DNA from: Candidatus Brocadiia bacterium
Lineage (GTDB): Bacteria > Planctomycetota > MHYJ01 > WSZJ01
NCBI GenBank assembly: GCA_013360825.1
Contig: JABWAY010000002.1
Span: forward strand, 1-39,376
Direction of reading: 5' to 3'
DNA length: 39,376 nucleotides
This document shows, in pieces, positions 23,201 through 30,278 of the stretch. Every line of letters starts with the position of its first letter. Position 1 is the stretch's first letter. The translations under genes were made by a program, and so were the position numbers. The notes under the pieces are model-generated. The model saw only the letters and a program-made list of their open reading frames with translations. It was not told the origin of the DNA and did not search any database.

Positions 23201-24885
23201 TTCTTCACCTCCCAGGTGCGCAGAAACGCGACGATCGCTTCAATCTCCCCGGCAGACAGGGCCTGCCGCGCGGGAGACCCGCTTGCGAACGACGGCATGG
23301 TCGTGCCGGACCTGCCGCGCCGGATGGACTCGAACAGGTAGGTGTCCGTCGCGGCCTTCAGGAACGCCGTGTTGTTCAGGGCGACGCCTTCCGCTCCCTC
23401 GCCGTCCTTCCCGTGGCAGGTCGCGCAGTGCGCCGCGAAGAGCTGTGCGCCGGCCCCCGGCTCGTCCTTCGCCCAGCGGGCAGGCTTCGTGTCCTTCTCC
23501 GGTCCGATCCCCCCGGCCGTGGACCGCAGATACGCCACGATCGCGTCGATCTCACGGGGCCGGAGCCCTCCTTCCTTTTCACCCCATGCCGGCATCCGCC
23601 GCCCCGGCCGGCCGTGGAGGATCGACTGCTTCAGGAAATCGTCGGTGGCGACGGCCAGGAAATCCCGGTTGCCGACGGCGGGGAAGGGCTGTGCTCCGGC
23701 GAAGCGCATTCCTTCGCCGGAGGTGCCGTGGCAGCTGGCGCAGAACGTGGCGTAGAGCGTCGAACCGTCCGTCGAGAACTCCCGTTCGCCGAGCCGCAGG
23801 GCCCGGGCGCGGTCAGGCGGCCAGAGAGCCTCGGGGGCGTCGGTCCGCCGGAGGGACAGGAGATAGGTCACCAGGGAGTCGACCTGGGCGTCCGTCAGTC
23901 CGAAGTCCGGCATCGCGGAGCCGGGGACGATCGTCGCAGGGGACTTGAGGTGCTGCGCGTGCCAGTTGGCGATCGTGTGCTCGCCCGTGACGCGGGAAAA
24001 GTTCGTCAGCGCCGGGTCGCGTTCGCCGGCGCGCGAGAGGTCGGGGCCGTCGTCGCCGCCGACACCGTTCACCTTGTGGCATCCGCGGCAGCCGAGCGAG
24101 TTGAAGAGCGACTTGCCGTGCGCGAGGGCGGGAACGCCGATGCGCGAGCTCAGATACCCCTCCATGACGGTCCGGTCCCGCTCGGGGATCTCCCCGAACG
24201 ACGCCTTCCACGGAAAGGCATCCGGCGGCTTCCCCGCCTCCGCAAGCCGGCGATTCCCCAGGTGTCCTTCGTACCAGTCGCCCGGAATGCCCTTCGCCCC
24301 GATCGCGGACAGGTCGGGTCCTTCGCCGCCTCCCGCACCGCCGGGCCGGAAGGTCCCTCCCTTGCCGTCGATTCTGTGGCAGGAGAGGCAGTCATAGCGG
24401 TCGACGAGGTCCCGGCCGCGGTCGAGCATGGCGAGGTTGGGGACGTGGACATGGGAGTGGCAGCTCCCGCACCCGGCCTGGACGTGTTTCAGCGGGATCA
24501 TCGGCTGGGGCCAGTGCGGGGCGGTCCCATGCGCGCCGGCCTTCGTCGTGGCGCGTCCCTGCCCGGCGTGACAGGTGGTGCAGCCGATCTCGGCCGGCTC
24601 GTGGTGGACCGGGGGGTGCTTCCCATAGATGCGGTCCCCCGCGATCCCCGTCTCCCCGGGAGCCATCCCGACGTGGCAGCTCACGCACCGGTCGGTCGCC
24701 TTCAGCGCCGGGACGACGATCTGCCGGAGCTGGATCTCGAACTCCGTCCCCGGGGGCAGGTGGGCCGCCACGTGGGCCTGCGCCTGGCGCCACTCGCTCA
24801 GGACGTGCTCGGAGTACGCCGCCCACAGGAGCACGAGCAGCGTTCCCGTGCTGGCCCACAACAGCAGGTGTTTGTTCCGGTTCAT
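23197..24885 (-). CDS. Membrane-anchored heptaheme cytochrome c
   Basis: This 562-residue protein has an N-terminal anchor (residues 7-22, LLLWASTGTLLVLLWA) and seven CxxCH heme sites at residues 67-71, 102-106, 139-143, 166-170, 266-270, 382-386 and 487-491. The first four are spaced 27 to 37 residues apart like a multiheme wire. The last three sit in separate class-I-like domains about 100 residues apart, each with a distal Met candidate (for example MPDFGL, MPAWGE and MPSFAS). The gene starts one base after the cytochrome b stop and overlaps the alpha-subunit start. It probably carries electrons between the Rieske/cytochrome b proteins and the molybdoenzyme on the outer face of the membrane. 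Confidence 0.95.
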   Translation of the reverse strand: MNRNKHLLLWASTGTLLVLLWAAYSEHVLSEWRQAQAHVAAHLPPGTEFEIQLRQIVVPALKATDRCVSCHVGMAPGETGIAGDRIYGKHPPVHHEPAEIGCTTCHAGQGRATTKAGAHGTAPHWPQPMIPLKHVQAGCGSCHSHVHVPNLAMLDRGRDLVDRYDCLSCHRIDGKGGTFRPGGAGGGEGPDLSAIGAKGIPGDWYEGHLGNRRLAEAGKPPDAFPWKASFGEIPERDRTVMEGYLSSRIGVPALAHGKSLFNSLGCRGCHKVNGVGGDDGPDLSRAGERDPALTNFSRVTGEHTIANWHAQHLKSPATIVPGSAMPDFGLTDAQVDSLVTYLLSLRRTDAPEALWPPDRARALRLGEREFSTDGSTLYATFCASCHGTSGEGMRFAGAQPFPAVGNRDFLAVATDDFLKQSILHGRPGRRMPAWGEKEGGLRPREIDAIVAYLRSTAGGIGPEKDTKPARWAKDEPGAGAQLFAAHCATCHGKDGEGAEGVALNNTAFLKAATDTYLFESIRRGRSGTTMPSFASGSPARQALSAGEIEAIVAFLRTWEVKK

Positions 24886-24886
24886 G

Positions 24887-26449
24887 TTAGTGCCCCGGCC
24901 ACTGAGAGGGAGACCAGTAGAAGTCCCAGTTCGGACCGCGGAACCAGGTCCCGATCACGGTGAGGACGAGGAAGCCCATCAGAAAACAGGTGAAGAGCCC
25001 CAGGGCTCCTGCCCGCATCGAATTGAAGCGACGGACGATGTAGACCGAGTAGAGGCCGTAGATCAGCGTCAGCACCGTCCCGGGGTTGATCGCGGTGATC
25101 AGCAGCTGCGGTGTCCCCGGGAACCACTGGCGGAGCCATCCGAAACGGATGGCGATCGCCTCCAGGGCCAGGACCGTGCCCAGTCCGAAGACCGCCGACC
25201 AGGCGACGAGCTTCCCGCCCCCCGGCCCGCCGAACCACTCGCCGGTTCCCTTCTTCTCGCGGTCGAGGTAGGGGATCAGCCCGAGACCGACGATGATGAT
25301 TCCGGGGATCAGGACTCCCCCCGCGAACGCGGAGTGGGCGACCAGTTCCTGGAGGCCGAGGAAGTACCACGGAGCCTTGGCGGGGTTCTCCGGGACGTTC
25401 GGGTTGGCGAGTTCCTTCAGCGGCGCGTCGGAGACGATGCTGAGCAGAACGCAGACAAGAAACGTCAGCATGAACACCGCCGCCTCCGCGTAGAACAGGT
25501 GCGGCATCGACGGCACCGTGTTCTCAGCCCCGGCACCGACCGCGGGTGTGCGGCCGCGGACGACGGCCGCCAGGGACCAGGTCTTTCTCGGCGCCGCCGT
25601 CCACGCCGGCACCGCCTCCGGGTCCGGGCCGCCGAGTCTCCGGTCCGCGTCCTCCGGTTTCGCCAGGCCGCCGTCCTTCCGGATGCGCCAGAAGTGAATG
25701 CCGAGCAGCCCGCAGAGCGCGATCGGGAGAATCATGACGTGCAGCAGGTAGAACCGGATCAGCGCTTCGGCCCCGACCTCATCGGACCCGAGAAGGAGGA
25801 GTTTCTGGAGTCCGCCCGGGTCGAAGTGAGGCGTCAGGCCGATCGGATCTGTGACCTCGCGCGGGGACTGGGCGATGTTGGCGCCGATGGTGATGGCCCA
25901 GTAGGCGAGCTGGTCCCAGGGAAGGAGATACCCGGTGAAGCTGAGACCGAGCGTGACGACGAGGAGGAACATCCCGGTCGCCCAGTTGAACTCCCTGGGT
26001 TTCCGGTACGACGCGGTGTAGAAGACCCGCGCCATGTGAATCAGCACCGAGAAGACCATGACGTTGGCGGACCAGCGGTGAATGTTGCGCAGGAACCGGC
26101 CGGTCGGGACGACGAAGTGGATGTCCTTGATCGACTGGTAGGCCGCCTCCGGGTAGGGCTTGTAATAGAACATGAGGAGGATGCCGGTCACGGTGGCGAT
26201 GAGGAAGGAGCTCAGGGCAACCATCCCGAGGCCCCAGGTCGTGGACCAGCGCAGGCTCCAGCGGTGCGTGCGCACGCTCTGGACATGGAGGAAAAAGTTC
26301 GAGAAAACGAAGTCGTTGCGGCTCCGGTCGCTGTCCGGCCTGCCGGTCCGGAACATCGACTCGATGAACCTCCGCGGCACTTTTCGCAGGTTGTCCGCAA
26401 AGGTCCCGAGACCTGTGCGTTCCTCCTGCCCGTGGCCGGGGGTGTTCAT
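24887..26449 (-). CDS. Cytochrome b, fused b6 and subunit-IV type
   Basis: This 520-residue protein has an N-terminal cytoplasmic extension of about 65 residues, then the four-helix b6 core with paired heme ligands H124/H138 (IHRWSANVMVFSVLIHMAR) and H237/H252. A loop carries PREFNWATG and TGYLLPWDQ. After a polar linker (about 255-315) come three or four more helices equivalent to subunit IV, with APWYFLGLQE (PWY 360-362) as the quinol-site motif in place of PEWY. Where b6 has the Cys that binds heme c-n, this protein has Trp (TTWGLG), so that heme is probably absent. It overlaps the Rieske stop (ATGA). It oxidises or reduces quinol and passes electrons to the Rieske protein. Confidence 0.94.
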   Translation of the reverse strand: MNTPGHGQEERTGLGTFADNLRKVPRRFIESMFRTGRPDSDRSRNDFVFSNFFLHVQSVRTHRWSLRWSTTWGLGMVALSSFLIATVTGILLMFYYKPYPEAAYQSIKDIHFVVPTGRFLRNIHRWSANVMVFSVLIHMARVFYTASYRKPREFNWATGMFLLVVTLGLSFTGYLLPWDQLAYWAITIGANIAQSPREVTDPIGLTPHFDPGGLQKLLLLGSDEVGAEALIRFYLLHVMILPIALCGLLGIHFWRIRKDGGLAKPEDADRRLGGPDPEAVPAWTAAPRKTWSLAAVVRGRTPAVGAGAENTVPSMPHLFYAEAAVFMLTFLVCVLLSIVSDAPLKELANPNVPENPAKAPWYFLGLQELVAHSAFAGGVLIPGIIIVGLGLIPYLDREKKGTGEWFGGPGGGKLVAWSAVFGLGTVLALEAIAIRFGWLRQWFPGTPQLLITAINPGTVLTLIYGLYSVYIVRRFNSMRAGALGLFTCFLMGFLVLTVIGTWFRGPNWDFYWSPSQWPGH

Positions 26450-26943
26450 ACGGTCTCCTTCGTGCCGGGCGGCACGACCGTCCCCTCATCGATCAGAATC
26501 GCCCCTCCGCCGGCGGACCGGACGGACAGCCACGGGAGCCCCTTCGGCGCGGGCCCGCGGAGCACGGTCCCGTCCGGCGCGAACTGCGACCCGTGGCAGG
26601 GGCAGTCGAAGCCCATGGCCGCGGGTTTCACGATGCAGCCGAGGTGCGTGCAGACGGTGGACATGGCGAAGACCCTGTCGCCGTCCTTGAACACCACGAC
26701 CGACCGGCCCTCCGGGAAGAAGGGTGTTCCGGACGGGAGGCTCTCCGGAAGCGTTACCTTGAATTTCTTCGCCGCCGACGGCAGCACGGCGGCCTTCGGC
26801 AGCTTTGCCGCGCCCAGCGCGGCGAAACCGCAGGCGCCCGCGGCCATCGAGGCCGCGGCAATGCCGAGGAAGTCCCGGCGCGGCATGGCCTCGGGATCCA
26901 GGCGGGAAGGCTTCCCGGGGGACGGCTCCGAATGCGTGCTCAT
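26446..26943 (-). CDS. Rieske [2Fe-2S] protein with Tat leader
   Basis: This 165-residue protein carries a twin-arginine leader (MPRRDFLGIAAASMAAGACG) that also serves as an anchor. The cluster boxes are C98-T-H100-L-G-C103 and C114-P-C116-H117-G-S, giving two Cys and two His ligands and the disulfide pair. It overlaps both neighbours by four bases (the FAD oxidoreductase stop and the cytochrome b start), so all three are co-translated. It takes one electron from quinol at the cytochrome b site and hands it to the heptaheme cytochrome. Length and motif spacing are normal for the b6f/bc family. Confidence 0.96.
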   Translation of the reverse strand: MSTHSEPSPGKPSRLDPEAMPRRDFLGIAAASMAAGACGFAALGAAKLPKAAVLPSAAKKFKVTLPESLPSGTPFFPEGRSVVVFKDGDRVFAMSTVCTHLGCIVKPAAMGFDCPCHGSQFAPDGTVLRGPAPKGLPWLSVRSAGGGAILIDEGTVVPPGTKETV

Positions 26944-28865
26944 GCGATCCTCCAGTCCACGGTGAACTGCACCCGATCCATCGCGATCGCCTCCACCGGG
27001 CACCTCCGGGCACAGAGAGCGCACCGGATGCACCGGTCCTCGTCCTTCAGAATGGCGGAGTTCCCTTCTGCGTCCGCCCCGCCGCCGAGGGCGTCCTCGA
27101 CCGCCGCCTCGAGCCACTCCGACGGACCCATCGCCGACAGCGGCACCAGCTTCAGGCAGAGTGTCGGGCAGACGTCCGCGCATCCGCCGCAGAGCACGCA
27201 GCGGGATCCGTCGAAGACCGGCGTCACGCCGCAGTCGAGGCATCGCGACGCTTCCCGGCGCGCCTGCTCCTCCGTGTATCCCTTCTCCACCGGCACGTCC
27301 ACGCCGCCCATCCGTTCGTGCGGGTCCGCCGTCGGGATCTCCACCCGCCGGATCGACTCGTACCCGTGCTCGCGGGTGTACCGTTCCTGCGTCACGAAGT
27401 CCGTCCGGACCTCGACCTCGAGGCGGCGGCCGGTCAGGTGCGAGTAGATGGAGCGCGCGGCCTTTTTCCCGGAGGCGACGGCGTCGATGAGGAGCCGCGG
27501 GCCGTGCGCCAGGTCGCCCGCCACGAAAACGCCGGCGGCGGTCGACTGCAGCGTCTCGCGATCGACCGTCGGCCACCCCGGGCGCGCCTGCTGGACATCC
27601 GTCCCGCCGTCCTGGAGGAACGACAGGTCCGCGGCCTGACCTGTCGCGAGCAGCACGGTGTCGCAGGCGACCGTCTGCCGGCGCGCCTCGTCGTACACGG
27701 GCGCGAACTTCCGGTCCGCGTCGAAGACCCGAAGACACTTCCGGAAGGTCACTCCCGTGATTCTCCCGTCCGCCCCGCGGAGAATTTCCACGGGGCCCCA
27801 CCCGTTCAGCCGCTCGACCCCTTCCTCGTCTCCCTCCCGGATCTCGACCGTGTCCGCGGGCATTTCCTCCAGCGTTTCGAGGGATGCGAGGCGGACTTTC
27901 CGGGTTCCCGGCAGCCGGATCGCCGTGCGCGCCGCGTCGGTCGCCAGGTTGCGCAGCACGGTCCGCGCGACGTCGTAGGCGACGTTGCCGCCGCCGATGA
28001 CGAGCACATCGGAGCCGATCGCCAGCGGTTCCCCGACGGAGACGGCCCGCAGGAAGTCCACCCCCCCGAACACGCCGGGGCCGGCCTCGCCAGGCAGACC
28101 GAGCCCCCGCGAACGTTTCGCCCCCACGCACAGCAGGATCGCCCGGTGGCGCCGGCGGAGTTCGGCGAAACTGACGTCCTTTCCGACCGTCACCCCGCAC
28201 CGGATCTCGACGCCCAGCGCCTGGATCACGGCGATTTCCCGCTGGATCAGCGCGCGCGGCAGGCGGTAGGCGGGGATCCCGACGGCCAGCATCCCCCCGG
28301 GCACCTTCTCGATGTCGTACACGACGGGCTTGAACCCCATCAGCGCCAGGTCATGGGCCGCGGACAGCCCCGCCGGACCTCCTCCGATGATGCCGACCGA
28401 GTCCCCGTTTACCTTCGGGATCCGTCCGGCAAAGGCCCGAAGCGTCGCCGCCATCTCCTCCGCATCCGAGCAGGTCTCCGGCGTATGGGCCTGAAGCGCC
28501 TTCCACACGTCTCCGGGATCGCGCACATCCGGGCCGGCCTGCTCGCAGGCGAACCGTTTCAGCGCCCGGATCGAGACCGGGCGGTCGAGCGCCACGAATC
28601 TGCCGTCGGCGTCCGTGCGCGGGATCTTCCCGCGGCGGCAGGCGGTCTCACAGGGGGCCCCGCAGACCCGGCCGCAGATGGAGGCGAACGGATTCGGGCC
28701 GCGGGCGATCAGGTAGGCCTCCTCGAACCTGCCGGCGGCGACCGCCCGGACGTAGCCGCGGGCGTCCGTGTGGACCGGGCAGGCCGCCTGGCAGGCGACC
28801 AGTTCCCGATGGTGGGACTCACCCGGGACGGAGACGTTGAGCCGCGGGGAGGCGGTGTCGTTCAT
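26940..28865 (-). CDS. FAD/NAD(P)-binding Fe-S oxidoreductase, GltD type
   Basis: This 641-residue protein starts at ATG 28865 behind GGAG. Residues 20-80 form a GltD-like Fe-S head (C25, C29, C64, C68, C72, C76). Residues about 155-260 hold FAD (GIIGGGPAGLSAA), and residues about 285-310 are the NAD(P) fold (LVIGGGNVAYDVA), followed by LLATGQAADLSFL and GVFVAGDLAHGP. The C-terminus carries two [4Fe-4S] sites (C556VLC559GGC562ADVC566P and C612IRC615ALC618ARRC622P). No signal or membrane segment is present, so it works in the cytoplasm, next to the N-side of cytochrome b. It opens the operon. It should move electrons between NAD(P)H and the Rieske/b complex, or between NAD(P) and ferredoxin. 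Confidence 0.93.
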   Translation of the reverse strand: MNDTASPRLNVSVPGESHHRELVACQAACPVHTDARGYVRAVAAGRFEEAYLIARGPNPFASICGRVCGAPCETACRRGKIPRTDADGRFVALDRPVSIRALKRFACEQAGPDVRDPGDVWKALQAHTPETCSDAEEMAATLRAFAGRIPKVNGDSVGIIGGGPAGLSAAHDLALMGFKPVVYDIEKVPGGMLAVGIPAYRLPRALIQREIAVIQALGVEIRCGVTVGKDVSFAELRRRHRAILLCVGAKRSRGLGLPGEAGPGVFGGVDFLRAVSVGEPLAIGSDVLVIGGGNVAYDVARTVLRNLATDAARTAIRLPGTRKVRLASLETLEEMPADTVEIREGDEEGVERLNGWGPVEILRGADGRITGVTFRKCLRVFDADRKFAPVYDEARRQTVACDTVLLATGQAADLSFLQDGGTDVQQARPGWPTVDRETLQSTAAGVFVAGDLAHGPRLLIDAVASGKKAARSIYSHLTGRRLEVEVRTDFVTQERYTREHGYESIRRVEIPTADPHERMGGVDVPVEKGYTEEQARREASRCLDCGVTPVFDGSRCVLCGGCADVCPTLCLKLVPLSAMGPSEWLEAAVEDALGGGADAEGNSAILKDEDRCIRCALCARRCPVEAIAMDRVQFTVDWRIA

Positions 28866-29108
28866 GCCCGCTCCGCCGCCGCGCCTGCTGCCCTGCGGGG
28901 CGAATCGCCTGCGGAACCGGGGGGCCGGAAGGGGGACGCGGGAAGTGCGCAGGGCACCGGTGCTGTCGGGTGCGGGGTCATGGTGGGTCTCTCTTCTCAG
29001 CTCGGTGTGGGTGACCGGTCTGCTGGGGCAGGGGATCAGATTGCGAAAAGCGGGCCTCGGAAAAGAAGCGTGGCGCACGCGGATTGGGGGCGCTGGGGCC
29101 TGGGCACT

Positions 29109-29135
29109 GCGTGAAATCACGCTTCCGTGCGTGAA
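29109..29135. promoter_or_regulatory. Candidate operator: inverted repeat plus half-site
   Basis: GCGTGA-AA-TCACGC is a perfect six-base inverted repeat with a two-base centre (29109-29122). A further half-site GCGTGAA follows at 29129-29135, exactly 20 bases on, about two helical turns. It sits about 245 bases before the oxidoreductase start. The spacing does not match FNR/CRP boxes (TGA-N6-TCA). Confidence 0.35.
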
Positions 29136-29278
29136 TTGCCGCTATTGTCAGCGAACTCCCGCGCCGCACCCGCCGCCCCGCGCGGAACCGAGCCGGAGGC
29201 CACCCAGCCGGTGCGCAGAATCCTGCGAATTGGCGGCGACGTCCCTACTCCGGTGTCCCTTCCGCTGAAAACAACTCA

Positions 29279-29306
29279 CCCCACCCCGCAACCCCACCCA
29301 ACACCC
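29279..29306 (-). other. G-quadruplex-type G-tracts downstream of the receiver-PilZ gene
   Basis: On the minus strand this stretch carries five G-runs of three or four separated by one to four bases. It lies 32 to 60 bases past the stop of the receiver-PilZ gene and would be in its mRNA tail. The same strand stays G-rich up to the stop. It could slow polymerase or mark the transcript end. Confidence 0.35.
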
Positions 29307-29338
29307 GGATCCGCCCCTCCACCCGCCTCCCCCGCCCC

Positions 29339-30100
29339 CTACAGCCCGGGCTTCATCACATTCGTCCCGCGCTCCATCAGCCGGCGCGTGAACGCCTTCA
29401 ACCGCTCCTTCTCCGCCTGCGCCAACTCCACGAAATTCAGCCCGACATCAAATCGCTTCAGGTCCACCAGAGGCTCGACCCGGATCGCCTGCATCTTCGC
29501 CTTGAGCGGCGCCTCACCGGGAAGGTCGAGCTCGATGTTCAGCACCGCCCCCTTCGCAAGCTTCTCCTCCGTCTGGATCGAAATCCCCGTCTCGCTCAGA
29601 TCCGTCGTCATCGCCTCGCGCTTCTTCGTGAAGAAGCCGTCGTTCACGTTCTTGTAGCTCATCAGCAGCGCCTTCTTCAGCTTCACCCCCATCTGCCCCG
29701 CGCCGCCCACCCCGTCCTGCCCCGTGGCCAGCTTCGTGAACGCTTCCAGGACCTTGTCCCGCTGAAGCGGCTTCCGCACGCGGACCCCGTTGGAGAGGGA
29801 GATCGCGCCCATCACGAGATGCACCGTCTCCCCGGAGTGCAGGATGAGGACCTTGAGCTTCGGATACTTGTCGGCGATCTTCTTGACCAGGCTGTTGCCG
29901 CCGTCGCCGGGCTTGTTGGCGTGCCCGGGAAGGAGCAGATCGATCGCGATCGCCCAGGGCTTGAGCAGGTCGATCGCTTCGAACAGCGCGTCCCCATCCG
30001 TGGCCTCCCCGACGACCTCGTAGGGCGTCCCCGACAGCAGTCCGGAGAAGGCTTTGCGGACTTCGGCACTCTTGTCGGCGACGATGATGGTCGTTCGCAT
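29339..30100 (-). CDS. Response regulator with receiver and PilZ domains
   Basis: This 253-residue protein starts at ATG 30100 behind GGGGGATT. Residues 1-120 are a receiver: TTIIVADKSAEVRKAF with the acidic pair, the phospho-acceptor Asp in WAIAIDLLLPGH, LKVLILHSGE and the Lys in VRVRKPLQ. Residues about 145-250 are a PilZ domain with the DLSETGISI motif and the C-terminal FDVGLNFVEL. The RxxxR half of the cyclic-di-GMP site is only partly present (KKREA), so binding is likely but not certain. It lacks a DNA-binding domain, so output would be by protein contact, perhaps with motility or exopolysaccharide machinery. No histidine kinase is nearby. Confidence 0.87.
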   Translation of the reverse strand: MRTTIIVADKSAEVRKAFSGLLSGTPYEVVGEATDGDALFEAIDLLKPWAIAIDLLLPGHANKPGDGGNSLVKKIADKYPKLKVLILHSGETVHLVMGAISLSNGVRVRKPLQRDKVLEAFTKLATGQDGVGGAGQMGVKLKKALLMSYKNVNDGFFTKKREAMTTDLSETGISIQTEEKLAKGAVLNIELDLPGEAPLKAKMQAIRVEPLVDLKRFDVGLNFVELAQAEKERLKAFTRRLMERGTNVMKPGL

Positions 30101-30263
30101 GGAATCCCCCGAGAAATCGGTTCGTCCGGATTCAGGCCTCGGATGGATGATGCGGTCTCGGGAGGGGCTGAAGGAAGCACAAAACGCGGCAATCTGCGAT
30201 CTGTGAGAACGGGAGGAGAGCCGGCCGGCCGGCTCCGGCCCCCCCCGGCGGCACGGCCGGCCG

Positions 30264-30269
30264 TACAAT
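30264..30269 (+). promoter_or_regulatory. -10 box (TACAAT) directly before the MFS gene
   Basis: TACAAT ends nine bases before the ATG at 30279 in otherwise pure G+C sequence, and no ribosome site lies between. A leaderless transcript is the simplest reading. It mirrors the kinase start at 4484. Confidence 0.35.
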
Positions 30270-30278
30270 GCCCCGCCC

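Larger units (their letters stand above)
28866..29338. other. Intergenic control region before the respiratory operon
   Basis: This 473-base gap holds no gene I can support. The left part would carry the operon leader. The central part (about 29,040-29,160) is less GC-rich and contains the inverted repeat at 29,109. The right end is a C-rich run that is G-rich on the coding strand of the receiver-PilZ gene. No clear -35/-10 pair is seen for either direction. Confidence 0.6.

Noticed and set aside
17049..28865. Conventional membrane nitrate reductase NarGHJI
   Set aside because: The alpha subunit has a Tat leader and NxrA-like blocks, no narI-type cytochrome is present, and a Rieske/cytochrome b pair and a heme-b gamma subunit take its place.
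29109..29122. FNR- or CRP-type binding site
   Set aside because: The half-sites are separated by two bases, not six, and the outer bases do not match TTGAT or TGTGA consensus well.
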